A stretch of 64,000 bases of DNA, taken from NCBI RefSeq assembly GCF_001619875.1, contig NZ_LRFC01000006.1, positions 62,001-126,000 on the forward strand, in the 5' to 3' direction. A program made the translations under genes and the position numbers. Positions 26,748-35,384 of the stretch are shown here, piece after piece. The stretch is from Fictibacillus phosphorivorans (lineage in GTDB: Bacteria > Bacillota > Bacilli > Bacillales > Fictibacillaceae). Position 1 is the first letter of the stretch; every line of letters starts with the position of its first letter. The notes below the pieces were generated by a model. The model did no database searches and was not told the DNA's origin. It saw only the letters and a program-made list of their open reading frames with translations.

Positions 26748-28826
26748 TTAGCTTTGCTGTTGCATTAAACGTTTCCGCTTCATTTTTTCTTCATATACAG
26801 CCTGGTTAGATTCAATGAAAACTAATTCTTCCTCAGTAGGATTGGTTTGTAACCATACTGAACTTTTACCTACCCGTAGTATCCCTTCCCCCTTGTCAGG
26901 ATTTCCGAAAAGGATGTCAATTTCACCTGCACTAAGGTCAAAGTTTTCTTTTATAGCTTTTAAGTCAATCTTATTTTGCTTAAGGAAAAAGAAAGAGTTA
27001 GTGTTTTGAAGAATTCCACGAGCTTTATCGTTTAATACAAATCTTACGAAATCTTGAGACGCGATTCTTAGGCCGGCATTTCTTTTTCGTGCTCGACGAG
27101 CCATCTTCTCTAAGAAACTTACCGTTTGATCAGAATCTATTAAACTCCAAGCTTCATCACAGTAAACAAACTTCTTTTTATTAGCATTATCAAGGTTCTT
27201 AACAAAATGCTCCCATAAGTAGGTAAGGATTACGTGATAAGCGATAGGTCGTAAAAACCCTTCTTCCATTTGACTAATATTAAAGTTTACTAACCTTGCA
27301 TCTTGTAAAGATTGAGTGACACCTTTACCTAAATGGGTTTGACCATCAAAAATAGGCTTTGAACCAGTTTTTAAGAATGGGCGGATTGCAGCAATTAAAC
27401 GCATAGCCTTTGGTTCATTACCGTATTGTCCAATTAAGTATTCAAATACATCTGAAATTGTAGGTTCCGGCTTTCTAACCTTCGACTGAATTAACTGGTT
27501 ATCAACTTTCACTACTTCATTACTAAATAATGAATCGGGATGTGATGTCAGCTGGAGTTTTTCAGTGAAGATATATTGTACGGCTTCTTCTAAATAGTTT
27601 CTTTCAAATACATCAAGCCCTCGGTCCTCACTATTTTTTCCGCGGCAAATAATATCAAAGAAATCTAAGCTATCATTCACTTTTTCTCTTAATGGGACAA
27701 AGCGAATGTATTTTTTTCCATATTTTTCAATGATTTCACGATCATCTGAATCTTCGAGATACTCCAATTCTTCATCGTCTTCATCAAGAGGAATATCAGT
27801 ATAGTTAATTGCAAGTGGATTAATGCAAATATCCTCTTCCTCACTGATATTTAAATTAATTCCTCCTAAACGCTTTGTCACGCGCACAAATTCCGCTTCT
27901 GGGTCTATCAATCTTGCGAAGATATTGTTACCAGTTAACTCACGTGCAATAAATAGTTTAAGAGCAACCGATTTCCCGCTACCGGATGTTCCAACGATAA
28001 ACATGTTATAGTTGTCAGGTCGGTAATCTTCGTTTCCGAAACTGTTAATGAATTCTAATTGGCCAGTAATTTTATTTTTACCTATTGGAACGCCACCCAT
28101 ATATCTTCCACTACCACTAATAAAAGGAGCAAAAGTAGATAATGCTCGACGATCCATGTTTCGATAAGCGTCTGCAATCTCAACTTTTCCAAAAGGCAGC
28201 ACACTTCTAAAGCCTTTTTTGATTCTTCCCCAAGTACTAACAAGTGATATAAACTTGCTACTCATTTCATCCTCTATAGCTTCACTGTAACGATTTAATT
28301 CTTTTTCGCTTGAGGCATATAACATTCCAAGTGTTGCAACATTGAACATTGAGTTTTCCGAGAACTGTATCTCGCTCATGAGTTGGTCTGTGTCTCTAAT
28401 TTTTGCTTGAAGATCATTAATCTGATCAATGTTTCCTCTCTTTGTTTGGAAGGAGAGGTTAGATTCAAGCATGGTAATTTGCCGTTGTAATAATCTTACG
28501 GCGTCTGCTTGTTGAACTTTATGAACATCAATGTAGACATCCATTTCTCCGCTTGAAGTTAGACTATACAACCAGTTGGTTTGCATTTTGCGAGGATACC
28601 CATCACGCGGGATAAACATAGGTCTAAAAAAGGTTTTTGAGCCGAGTGATTGTTTAATAATGCCATGATCTTCTGAATCGATTTTTACACCTTCAGGAGA
28701 TATAATTTCAAACATTGAAGGCTTCGTGTCCATTTGGTAATTTGGTTCATTTGAAAAATCTGTTTGCTTTGCAGAATCCTTTTGGTTAGCTTGCTTTTTC
28801 TTCGTGTTTTTTATCATTTTCTTCAA
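26748..28826 (-). CDS. VirB4-family conjugation ATPase
   Basis: 692 residues. Walker A GTSGSGKSVALKLF (about residue 285), Walker B FVYCDEAWSLID (about 565), plus the C-terminal RIASQDF and ILRVGKSSVWLQ segments, place it in the VirB4/TraC/ConE family that powers the mating channel. The N-terminal ~70 residues are hydrophilic and Lys-rich. Its start overlaps the upstream gene by 41 bp, so translation is coupled. All expected ATP-site residues are present. The location is the cytoplasmic face of the membrane in complex with the VirB6-like and PrgI-like proteins. Confidence 0.95.
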   Translation of the reverse strand: MKKMIKNTKKKQANQKDSAKQTDFSNEPNYQMDTKPSMFEIISPEGVKIDSEDHGIIKQSLGSKTFFRPMFIPRDGYPRKMQTNWLYSLTSSGEMDVYIDVHKVQQADAVRLLQRQITMLESNLSFQTKRGNIDQINDLQAKIRDTDQLMSEIQFSENSMFNVATLGMLYASSEKELNRYSEAIEDEMSSKFISLVSTWGRIKKGFRSVLPFGKVEIADAYRNMDRRALSTFAPFISGSGRYMGGVPIGKNKITGQLEFINSFGNEDYRPDNYNMFIVGTSGSGKSVALKLFIARELTGNNIFARLIDPEAEFVRVTKRLGGINLNISEEEDICINPLAINYTDIPLDEDDEELEYLEDSDDREIIEKYGKKYIRFVPLREKVNDSLDFFDIICRGKNSEDRGLDVFERNYLEEAVQYIFTEKLQLTSHPDSLFSNEVVKVDNQLIQSKVRKPEPTISDVFEYLIGQYGNEPKAMRLIAAIRPFLKTGSKPIFDGQTHLGKGVTQSLQDARLVNFNISQMEEGFLRPIAYHVILTYLWEHFVKNLDNANKKKFVYCDEAWSLIDSDQTVSFLEKMARRARKRNAGLRIASQDFVRFVLNDKARGILQNTNSFFFLKQNKIDLKAIKENFDLSAGEIDILFGNPDKGEGILRVGKSSVWLQTNPTEEELVFIESNQAVYEEKMKRKRLMQQQS

Positions 28827-29673
28827 TGGCCTCCCTTACCGCTTCAATGCGATCATCTGTCTGATCAGCTGTAATATACATTGCGTTCTTTTCATACTCG
28901 ACTAAATCTTTAAATCTTTGTTTAACCGCTTTTCGTCTATTAAAAGTGTGATAGAGCAAATCATAAATTCCTTCTGTTGGAAGTAGCGATACTTCGATTT
29001 CAGCTTTTCTAAGTTGCGACTTTGCAGCATTTAAACGTCTCATTAATTCAGAAAAGGCTTTTTCAATGATTTTTTCTTCCAATTCATCTTTGCTGTCACT
29101 CATGATTTCTGACGGATTAATTTTATGAGTAAATACTAAATATCGTTTTGTTTCGTATCGTGGTGATTCTGTTTGCCATCTAATAAGGTCATCTATCATT
29201 GCTTGTCCAAAACTTAAAGCTGCTTCATTCAAGTCTTCTGATTCCCTCATACTCTTCTTCATATTTGAGATTGGTTCTGAAATATCAATAAAGCGGTTTT
29301 GAAGGTAATATCCTACTGGATAGTTGATAGCGGCTGTCCAACTTTCACATACTGTATCAATGGCTTCTTGTTCGTCTTGACTCTTCAAGAAGTAATTTAC
29401 CGGTTCTACTGCAGCTATCATGGTAAAAGAATTATCATTAAATCTGATCATATGGCTTGATATATCTTTTACATTGCTAAAAAGTTCTTCAAATAAATGA
29501 GGTTCTTGTTCCAGTTGTACTTCATGCTTCCTCTTTTTCTTTTTCTTTACGTTTGTAAATGATGTGTCTGATACCTTTTTCTCTTTCCAGGGCAAGATCG
29601 GTTCCTTCAGCATTAGTCTGAAAAAGACATACAATCCTATTCCGACAATCCCCATAATTAGAAGGTCTTTCAT
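28786..29673 (-). CDS. Transfer operon protein preceding VirB4, probably membrane-linked
   Basis: 295 residues. One N-terminal membrane helix (LLIMGIVGIGLYVFFRLML) is followed by a Lys-rich stretch and a domain beginning LFSNVKDISSHMIRFNDNSFTMIAAVEPVNYFL. That pattern resembles the N-terminal, non-ATPase region found in VirB4/TraC proteins, which suggests a split VirB4 N-domain or TcpF-like partner. It starts in a TAATG overlap with the PrgI-like gene and overlaps virB4 by 41 bp. The family assignment is by resemblance and position. Confidence 0.7.
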   Translation of the reverse strand: MKDLLIMGIVGIGLYVFFRLMLKEPILPWKEKKVSDTSFTNVKKKKKRKHEVQLEQEPHLFEELFSNVKDISSHMIRFNDNSFTMIAAVEPVNYFLKSQDEQEAIDTVCESWTAAINYPVGYYLQNRFIDISEPISNMKKSMRESEDLNEAALSFGQAMIDDLIRWQTESPRYETKRYLVFTHKINPSEIMSDSKDELEEKIIEKAFSELMRRLNAAKSQLRKAEIEVSLLPTEGIYDLLYHTFNRRKAVKQRFKDLVEYEKNAMYITADQTDDRIEAVREAIEENDKKHEEKAS

Positions 29674-30014
29674 TACTTATTCACCATCCAATCTTTAGGT
29701 TTAGTGCCTTTTCTCCAAATTCCAATTTGATTTTTATATCCTATTTTTATAAGAAAATAGTGGTCGAAATTTAAATGCAGTTTTGATTTCTTAAGAAAAG
29801 CAAAAACAAAAACTGCTATCAAAACTGGAATTGCTGTTATAACACTTACGAATGCTCCAACCATGTAATTAGGAAATAGATTAAATACGATTGGCACATA
29901 GGCGTAGATTAGAGCACCGCCGACTATTATATAAATTAATTGCCTTACAGATATGAATCCTAAGATGGTTTTCTGTTCAGAAGACATATCAATAGGCACT
30001 GTTTCTTTTCTCAT
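29673..30014 (-). CDS. PrgI/VirB3-like conjugation membrane protein
   Basis: 113 residues from ATG 30014 (AGGTG 5 nt upstream), giving MRKETVPIDMSSEQKTILGF, the hallmark start of PrgI-family proteins. Two membrane helices follow (about residues 23-43 and 50-75), then a basic cytoplasmic tail. PrgI/TcpE/VirB3 proteins recruit the VirB4 ATPase to the membrane. It is separated from the pilin gene by a terminator-like hairpin, which would lower its expression relative to pilin. Confidence 0.88.
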   Translation of the reverse strand: MRKETVPIDMSSEQKTILGFISVRQLIYIIVGGALIYAYVPIVFNLFPNYMVGAFVSVITAIPVLIAVFVFAFLKKSKLHLNFDHYFLIKIGYKNQIGIWRKGTKPKDWMVNK

Positions 30015-30036
30015 TAGAACACCTACTTTAAAAATG

Positions 30037-30067
30037 TACCCCTCTACCAAGACAGATTAGAGGGGTA
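30037..30067 (-). terminator. Partial terminator between pilin and downstream transfer genes
   Basis: On the minus strand the stem TACCCCTCTA / TAGAGGGGTA is followed by CATTTTT. It lies 20 bp after the pilin stop and directly before the PrgI-like start. Likely effect: more pilin mRNA than downstream mRNA. Confidence 0.65.
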
Positions 30068-30088
30068 AGCATTTTATGGATTTAATTT

Positions 30089-30460
30089 TTAAGAGCCGAA
30101 TCCTGCAAACCAACCTGCAATTGTCGTAGCTTTTACAATGATGAAAATTCCTAAGCCAGCCATTAAGATTCCGATAAAACCTTGTGTACGAGCTTGAGGA
30201 TTTCCACCTTGTGCTGCAGATAGTTTCATACCCGCAAAAAGCAAACATAAGATTACCCAGAAACCACCGATACCTGTTACGAAATATACGATGTTTTTAA
30301 GATCCGTATAAATCTTACTGTTCTTTAAATCCCCTTGAGGTGTAATGCCGGATTTTTTCCATGCAGCAGCAGCTTCTTCAGGAGACAATAATACAAAAGA
30401 TAATGCAAAAATTGCTGAGAAAGCTACAAAACCCATTGCTTTTTTAAGACCTTTATTCAC
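30089..30460 (-). CDS. VirB2/TrbC-like pilin
   Basis: 123 residues from GTG 30460, which has AAGGGGG upstream. A signal peptide (MNKGLKKAMGFVAFSAIFAL to PEEAAAA) is followed by a short polar segment and two hydrophobic helices (about residues 58-80 and 95-115) separated by a small loop (AAQGGNPQART), the VirB2/TrbC pattern. It is the first gene of the transfer operon, preceded by a clear promoter and a leader terminator. It would form the pilus or channel subunit. Confidence 0.85.
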   Translation of the reverse strand: MNKGLKKAMGFVAFSAIFALSFVLLSPEEAAAAWKKSGITPQGDLKNSKIYTDLKNIVYFVTGIGGFWVILCLLFAGMKLSAAQGGNPQARTQGFIGILMAGLGIFIIVKATTIAGWFAGFGS

Positions 30461-30485
30461 GCATTCACCCCCTTTAATAAGTAAC

Positions 30486-30560
30486 AAAAAAGCCCCGAAG
30501 TAACTTAAAGTAAAACCACTCTTAAAGAGTCGTTTCCTAAGTTTCTTCGGGGCTGTCCCG
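30486..30560 (-). promoter_or_regulatory. Leader terminator/mini-hairpin upstream of the transfer operon
   Basis: On the minus strand the 13-mer CGGGACAGCCCCG (30548-30560; 4-bp stem, loop ACAGC) overlaps the 5' arm of a long terminator (arms 30538-30554 and 30491-30507), ending in a T run 25 nt before the pilin GTG. Two mutually exclusive folds are implied. It is a member of the leader family described in the findings. Confidence 0.75.
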
Positions 30561-30587
30561 TTAGTTATATTAATATGTTATGTATTT

Positions 30588-30616
30588 ATAATAATAGAAT
30601 AGGGGTACATGGTCAA
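30588..30616 (-). promoter_or_regulatory. Promoter of the transfer operon
   Basis: On the minus strand, TTGACC (30611-30616), a 17-nt spacer and TATTAT (30588-30593) form a SigA-type promoter about 25 nt before the mini-hairpin. Confidence 0.65.
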
Positions 30617-30671
30617 CAGTTTTATGTAAATATTTCTCAAAGGAAATATGTTTTTCCAATTATAATAATCC

Positions 30672-30878
30672 TTATGCTCTGGGTTTCATAGTATGAGCAT
30701 TTTGAATGGTCTCCCACTGAGTCCGCGCATCTTCTTTAAGTTTTTTATTAGTTGTTGCATTTAATTCTTCTACTGTTAATTTGATGATTCTTGCTCCTTT
30801 AAAGTCCATGAAATGAAGGATAATTTCATTTGTTACCGCTTCCCTGATTTTATGCATGAAATGATAACGAACTTCCAT
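30672..30878 (-). CDS. Small protein of unknown function
   Basis: 68 residues with AAAGGAAG upstream of the ATG. It begins MEVRYHFMHKIREAVTNEII, and the C-terminal half is helical and basic (NKKLKEDARTQWETIQ). It lies upstream of the transfer promoter and directly downstream of the Xre regulator, possibly in the same unit. No family was recognised. Confidence 0.55.
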   Translation of the reverse strand: MEVRYHFMHKIREAVTNEIILHFMDFKGARIIKLTVEELNATTNKKLKEDARTQWETIQNAHTMKPRA

Positions 30879-30909
30879 AAAAACAACTTCCTTTCATCTT
30901 CAATTAGCA

Positions 30910-31272
30910 CTATTTCTTCTTTTGAGCCTCTCTAAAGCTCTTTATTACATTAATGGCTAAATCTAGCTCAATTTCTGTAATTTCTTCCCCCCCTAGAGTG
31001 GGTTTATATTTAAGGATTTCATAAATTGAGCTTTTAGCAGATAAGGATGATGCTGATTGTCCCTCAGCTAAAAAACCTGCTATATTCATGAGTTTATTAT
31101 AAGGAACATCCAACGGAACAGCGAGCTTTCTTAAGATGTCTGGTTGTGGATGACGCTCTCCTCGTTCTATTTGTGATATATACGCTTGTGATATTTGAGC
31201 TTTGCTTGCAAGCTTTCTCATGGTTAGTCCTTGTTTTATTCTTGTCTCTTTTATGAACTTACTTAAGTCCAT
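30910..31272 (-). CDS. Xre-family (SinR/cI-like) regulator
   Basis: 120 residues from ATG 31272, which lies 6 nt after AAGGAGG. HTH_3 domain at residues 1-65: FIKETRIKQGLTMRKLASKA, SQAYISQIERGERHPQPD. The C-terminal half is helical (EITEIELDLAINVIKSF) and could dimerise. It overlaps the small upstream frame, so they are co-translated. It is well placed to control the transfer operon promoter 0.7 kb downstream, but no operator was identified. Confidence 0.88.
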   Translation of the reverse strand: MDLSKFIKETRIKQGLTMRKLASKAQISQAYISQIERGERHPQPDILRKLAVPLDVPYNKLMNIAGFLAEGQSASSLSAKSSIYEILKYKPTLGGEEITEIELDLAINVIKSFREAQKKK

Positions 31273-31414
31273 CACGTTCCTCCTTAAGTTGTTTCCCGAT
31301 TTGTTTTATTTCATCTAGGATCCTTTGTTTTCTCTTATTGTCATTACATTTTATATATTCCTCAAACAAACGACCAAACTCATTAATTAATTTCATATAA
31401 AAATCTTCTTTCAT
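31259..31414 (-). CDS. Small helical protein translationally coupled to the Xre regulator
   Basis: 51 residues (MKEDFYMKLINEFGRLFEEY... ending KEERDGLK) with GAGGGG before the ATG. Its last codons contain the ribosome binding site of the xre gene (17-bp overlap). Size and position recall SinI-like antagonists or Sip-like helical partners. An antagonist role is speculative. Confidence 0.55.
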   Translation of the reverse strand: MKEDFYMKLINEFGRLFEEYIKCNDNKRKQRILDEIKQIGKQLKEERDGLK

Positions 31415-31604
31415 ATTTCCCCTCTACTAATTACTTAGACAGAATTTTTTACCTGTAAATTACCATAACAACACAAAAAATAATAGCATATACCTAGTCC
31501 ATAATTACAATTCTCTATAGATGTTCAACATTCCCTAGTTTCATTTTAATATATTGTGTAACATCTAGGAGGTATATTTATTAGTCTTAAAGAAGGTGAT
31601 TTAA

Positions 31605-31898
31605 ATTTTTTATACAAATAAAAACTTTGAAAAAGTAAAAAAGGGTTTACGTATCCCGGTAAGCTGGAGAACAGAATTCGGGTTTGAAGAAGGAATAGAA
31701 TTAGGTATTAGTTATAAAGCAGGAATAATTGAAATCGATAAATCTGTCAGAAATTTTTCTCAAAGGGTTAGCGCAAGAGGTTATATAACTATCCCTATAA
31801 CTTTAAGGAATTTACTTCAAGATGATATTTACGGTATTTACGTAGACCAGGATGAAAGAAAGATCGTTTTAATTCCAAATAAAAAAGACTCTAAATAG
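31605..31898 (+). CDS. Tandem AbrB-like swapped-hairpin protein with damaged or ATT start
   Basis: 97 codons, open from the stop at 31602. Two AbrB/MazE-type halves are visible: GLRIPVSWRTEFGFEEGIEL and QRVSARGYITIPITLRNLLQ. No ATG/GTG/TTG is available. ATT 31605 lies 6 nt after AAGGTG. A stronger AGGAGG (31567-31572) lies 7 nt before another ATT at 31580, in a different frame that stops at 31619. So either the gene starts at ATT, or it is a pseudogene with ATG mutated to ATT and a one-base frameshift in the T/A runs near 31606-31620. The coding body itself is intact. A terminator overlaps its end. Confidence 0.55.
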   Translation: MFYTNKNFEKVKKGLRIPVSWRTEFGFEEGIELGISYKAGIIEIDKSVRNFSQRVSARGYITIPITLRNLLQDDIYGIYVDQDERKIVLIPNKKDSK

Positions 31899-31922
31899 AG
31901 CCTTATAATAAAAAAGTCTTTT
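31881..31922. terminator. Bidirectional terminator between convergent genes
   Basis: AAAAAAGACT at the end of the AbrB-like gene pairs with AGTCTTTTT at the end of the DUF2187 gene; T runs occur on both strands. Confidence 0.6.
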
Positions 31923-32085
31923 TAATATCCGCTTTTCTTATAACTTGTTTTGGGTCTTCGAAATAGTCCCTATAATCTTTCATTAAAGATAAGTCAGCAA
32001 CCACTGTATTATTATAAACAGCAACTACTTCACCTTTTAAGCCTCCAAAAGTCTCAATAATTTCTCCAGCTGTAACTTTTATCAT
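31903..32085 (-). CDS. DUF2187 family protein
   Basis: 60 residues: MIKVTAGEIIETFGGLKGEV, VAVYNNTVVADLSLM, then DYRDYFEDPKQVIRKADIK. This matches the small KOW-like DUF2187 family common in Bacillus (a G-L-K-G-x-V turn, then a VDLTxM-like strand). Function unknown. A weak AGGAA-type ribosome binding site lies upstream. Confidence 0.75.
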   Translation of the reverse strand: MIKVTAGEIIETFGGLKGEVVAVYNNTVVADLSLMKDYRDYFEDPKQVIRKADIKKTFLL

Positions 32086-32168
32086 TTAAACGATCATTCC
32101 TTTTTATTCGATTCTTTCTTTTAATGTTATCGGTGACACCTTTAAATCATTTAAAAATATTAGTTAAT

Positions 32169-32198
32169 AAAAAGAGCTCACCTTTTGGTAAGCTCTTT
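32169..32198 (-). terminator. Intrinsic terminator of the Toprim gene
   Basis: AAAGAGCTCACC / GGTAAGCTCTTT stem, overlapping the last codons of the minus-strand gene, with an A run on the plus strand giving T on the transcript. Confidence 0.7.
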
Positions 32199-33459
32199 AA
32201 AACATTTTCTTGATGTGAGGAATTTTAGAATTTAAAAAAACGTCATCTATACCTTTTCCGTCTTTCTCAGACCAAAGTATAAGGTTTCCTCTAAAGCCTT
32301 GCTGCTTTAATTCCTTTGCACATTCCATCAAGTGACTCTTTACATGACGATTCGATACTGCATCGGCATCAAAACATAGATTAACTTGTTCTACTCCCAT
32401 TTCTTTCATAATAGGAATCGCTAATCTCCATGCTCCAACACCCGGAAGCGCTAAAAAGGTTTCCCCTATTTCTTCAATTTCTAATGGATCATATAGTTTC
32501 TCGATACAATCAGCTGCTATGTCGCATTTTAAAGGACCTTCAGAAAGCCAAACCGTTTTTGCTTTGTGAACAGTACCCGGTTTCCAATCTTTTAGTTTAG
32601 AAGTAGGTACCGAGATATGAATAGGAGCAGGATCACCAGAGCCTGTTCCTTCGGGTTTATTTGCTGAACTTAACCAATAATAACGATTACCTTTAGCTAA
32701 ACGTACCCACCCCATGATATCTTCCTCATGCTTGATAGTAACAAACTCTTTGGTTAATTCCATTCGTTCTTCAAAAATTATTTCCCCATCGTATGTGACT
32801 TGAACTAAATTTGGCTGTTCTTTCACTCTAGCCTTTAATCCTTGCTTACGCACTTTCACATCGACGACATTCAAGGGCTTATCAATGCGATATTGAAAAC
32901 CGACAACTTGATTGTAATGGTTTCTAAAAGGAATCAATATTCCGTTTGCGCCAGCGATAGTCCAATACTTATTATCTTTTAGATAAAAGCCGGGTATGCC
33001 AGTAAAACCATCACAATCTAATTCTTCTTTCATCATTCTTGTAACTTCCCAGGGTTTCTCGGGGAAACTCCGATACTCTCTAATAGCTACTTGCTGATCA
33101 GAAAGTTGTCTTTCGTCAGATGTTAAATGTTGATAGTGTTCTTCATTCAGCTCCAAACAATCCAAAAAGACTCCATAAGCTTCATTTAGATTGTGAGCAT
33201 TTTGTTTTTGATTACATTCATATTCCGGTACTTCCGTTTCATCAATCTTTTGTTTTTTGTCTCCTGTAAGTTTGTGCAGATAACTTGGCAATGCGGAGTT
33301 TTTAGAAAAGCTTTTATCGCTTTCAATTCGTATACATACGACAGCGTTTCCGTCTTTATGAATCATACATGCGCCAGTGCTTCCACAAATAATACAAGGA
33401 GTACGATAATATTCATACCACCCTTTTAGTTTTGTTTTTCTCATAAGATTCATTTGCAT
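32197..33459 (-). CDS. Primase-like protein: zinc-finger plus DUF3854/Toprim domain
   Basis: 420 residues from ATG 33459. The upstream TTG at 33483 is less well placed relative to AAGGGTGG. An N-terminal CHC2-like zinc motif (CIICGSTGACMIHKDGNAVVC, cited in part) is followed by a middle domain and a C-terminal Toprim-like region: the acidic motif VWLSEGPLKCDIA and the DxD motif LCFDADAVSN, then DGKGIDDVF. This arrangement is known from plasmid and phage primase-like DUF3854 proteins, which suggests a role in plasmid replication. No helicase domain is attached. It lies 34 bp after the DUF4258 gene. Confidence 0.82.
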   Translation of the reverse strand: MQMNLMRKTKLKGWYEYYRTPCIICGSTGACMIHKDGNAVVCIRIESDKSFSKNSALPSYLHKLTGDKKQKIDETEVPEYECNQKQNAHNLNEAYGVFLDCLELNEEHYQHLTSDERQLSDQQVAIREYRSFPEKPWEVTRMMKEELDCDGFTGIPGFYLKDNKYWTIAGANGILIPFRNHYNQVVGFQYRIDKPLNVVDVKVRKQGLKARVKEQPNLVQVTYDGEIIFEERMELTKEFVTIKHEEDIMGWVRLAKGNRYYWLSSANKPEGTGSGDPAPIHISVPTSKLKDWKPGTVHKAKTVWLSEGPLKCDIAADCIEKLYDPLEIEEIGETFLALPGVGAWRLAIPIMKEMGVEQVNLCFDADAVSNRHVKSHLMECAKELKQQGFRGNLILWSEKDGKGIDDVFLNSKIPHIKKMF

Positions 33460-33493
33460 TTGATAAAAGCCACCCTTCTCCAACTTAATTTAG

Positions 33494-33787
33494 TTATACA
33501 GATTCTCTAAAACGATGGTGATCAATCGGAGGCATTACAGTAACTACCTTAAACAATAGTTGTGATTGTTTGGCGATAATAACGACAATAGGATTAGAGT
33601 CCTTATCTCGGCCAGCTATAGCTACTTTATAAGCACCTTGCCTTTCAACGATTTCACCATTAAAGATTGCTGCAACAATATCACCCTTCGAGTAACCGCG
33701 TTTTATTAAACGTTGTTTAGTATGCGTACCGATTATGATTTTTCCTTTTCCCGTCATTAACACTTTTTTAATTTCCTTCATATTCAT
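33494..33787 (-). CDS. DUF4258 protein
   Basis: 97 residues from ATG 33787, with GGAGGTG upstream; the frame is open further but contains the leader terminator there. It contains HTKQRLIKRGYSKGDIVAAI, the H-x-x-x-R-x-x-x-R-G motif, then the strand run PIVVIIAKQSQLLFKVVTVMPP, typical of DUF4258, a BECR/RelE-like fold family sometimes linked to toxins. It stands first in a unit with the primase-like gene, behind a leader terminator. Confidence 0.8.
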   Translation of the reverse strand: MNMKEIKKVLMTGKGKIIIGTHTKQRLIKRGYSKGDIVAAIFNGEIVERQGAYKVAIAGRDKDSNPIVVIIAKQSQLLFKVVTVMPPIDHHRFRESV

Positions 33788-33814
33788 TTGATTTTCACCT
33801 CCACTAGACAAAAT

Positions 33815-33887
33815 AAAAAACGACCAATGGGATAATAGAATAAGAGCAACGCAAAAATACTCTTGTCCTAAAAGCCCAAAGGCCGTT
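33815..33887 (-). promoter_or_regulatory. Leader terminator upstream of the DUF4258-primase unit
   Basis: On the minus strand, arm AACGGCCTTTGGG (33875-33887) pairs with CCCATTGGTCGTT (33819-33831), followed by a T run. The 5' arm overlaps a small hairpin GGCC-TTTG-GGCT (33873-33884), a 4-nt-loop variant of the leader family. It ends about 28 nt before the ATG. Confidence 0.6.
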
Positions 33888-33965
33888 CGTTTAATTAAAA
33901 CCCGCTTATCATAAACAGATAGCTTAAAAATAAAAACAAAAATTTGATTACTGTTATGATAGCAC

Positions 33966-35384
33966 TTACTGTAATAACCGGGCAAGAAGTCTTTTCAATT
34001 TTTGCCAAATGTTAAGTTTATACCTTTCTACATATTCAGAACCTAGTAAATGTTCAGCTATTATGTCGAGCTTCGGTTCCCATGCTTCTCTTACCTTCCG
34101 CTTGTCAAACATCGGGAATTTCTCATAGTTGTTTTTGCTTACCGCTTTACTCATTTCAGGAAGAGCAGTCATAAACTCTATATCCATATCGTCAGTAAAA
34201 GATTGCGAAACTTTTTTTACACGACTATGAGGAAATTCTCTATAGTAGATTAGTTTTGCAGTTACATTATGTTTTTTAAGAATGCTCGATATATAGTTCT
34301 TCCAATCTAAGTGCTGGTGAAAGGAATCATCAATGAGTATCCATAATTCATTTAGATGATGTAAACTGTCTAATGTTAGTTCATTCATTTCTCCAGTGGG
34401 GATATCAACTAGGACAATATCATGGGTATTCGTAATATTGAAGTAATCCTTTGTCACTTCCTCTGTCCATTCCATTTTTGAATCGTTTTCGCCTAGCGGT
34501 AGCCATCTGATTCTCCTATAAACCCAATTCGTTGATTCCACTGGAATCGTATTTGTTTTACTAAATTCCCTAAATGAATGCCAATCAGGAGGTAAAGAAT
34601 CATAACGTGTCAAAACGCTTTTTAAAATTTGCTGATTATTTGGATATTCCATAACAGCTATTTTTAATTCCTTAAACTTCTTTAAATAGATTGCGAAATT
34701 TAAAACAAAAGTAGAAACCCCTATGGTTTTTGGAGACCATATACCGATTGTTTTTCTGTTATATAAGTTATTTTCTTTATAGAAGTGTTTTATTTTATCA
34801 GCATTCTCAGGAAGGTAATCTGAAGTATTTTTCTTAGTTGCATCAGGTGTTTTATCACCCTGTTTATTATCCTTTTTAGGGAATATATCAATCGTTTGAG
34901 GTTTACTGGTGTTTGCATCTTCTGATTCTGGATTATCGTTAGTCTTAACAGTTTTTTCTTCTGAATTTATGGCAGCTGCAGTGTCCGGTTTATTTTGTTT
35001 TCTTTCAGCCTTTGTAGTGAGATTTTCTGAATTTACTTTAAGAATAGGATTCTCAAGTTTCATAGTTAGTATATGTGTTCGTATCTCATCAATAGTTTCA
35101 CAGAGAGTGATATGTTCCTTTTTAGTTTCAAGTTTTTTGCTAGGATCAAAGACAATTACTTTACCTGAATCATAAGATTGTAACCAATCATCATCGATAA
35201 AATCTGCTTCAGTAATTATAGTTTCGAAGGAGTGAAGTCTGATTGTTTCTTGCACTTCGCTTCTTTCTATGGTCTTGTTTATATCAATTGATATTAGTTC
35301 TGTATCGGGGCCGGTTAAATTTTTCTGAAACCCTTCAAAACTTTCTTTATCAATTTTAGAAACCGCTAAGTATATCTTTGCCAT
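33966..35384 (-). CDS. TadZ/CpaE-like atypical MinD-family protein
   Basis: 472 residues. The N-terminal ~110 residues look like a receiver-type (ARD) domain. A disordered Lys/Asp/Asn-rich linker follows (about 115-195), then a MinD/ParA-type ATPase domain: GIWSPKTIGVSTFVLNFAIY where KGGVGKST is expected, and HDIVLVDIPTG as the Walker B-like strand. The P-loop lysine is absent, as in many TadZ proteins, so hydrolysis is doubtful. It follows an Xre gene that overlaps it by 29 bp. It is distant from the Tad set at the right end but is a paralogue of the two proteins there. Confidence 0.72.
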   Translation of the reverse strand: MAKIYLAVSKIDKESFEGFQKNLTGPDTELISIDINKTIERSEVQETIRLHSFETIITEADFIDDDWLQSYDSGKVIVFDPSKKLETKKEHITLCETIDEIRTHILTMKLENPILKVNSENLTTKAERKQNKPDTAAAINSEEKTVKTNDNPESEDANTSKPQTIDIFPKKDNKQGDKTPDATKKNTSDYLPENADKIKHFYKENNLYNRKTIGIWSPKTIGVSTFVLNFAIYLKKFKELKIAVMEYPNNQQILKSVLTRYDSLPPDWHSFREFSKTNTIPVESTNWVYRRIRWLPLGENDSKMEWTEEVTKDYFNITNTHDIVLVDIPTGEMNELTLDSLHHLNELWILIDDSFHQHLDWKNYISSILKKHNVTAKLIYYREFPHSRVKKVSQSFTDDMDIEFMTALPEMSKAVSKNNYEKFPMFDKRKVREAWEPKLDIIAEHLLGSEYVERYKLNIWQKLKRLLARLLQ

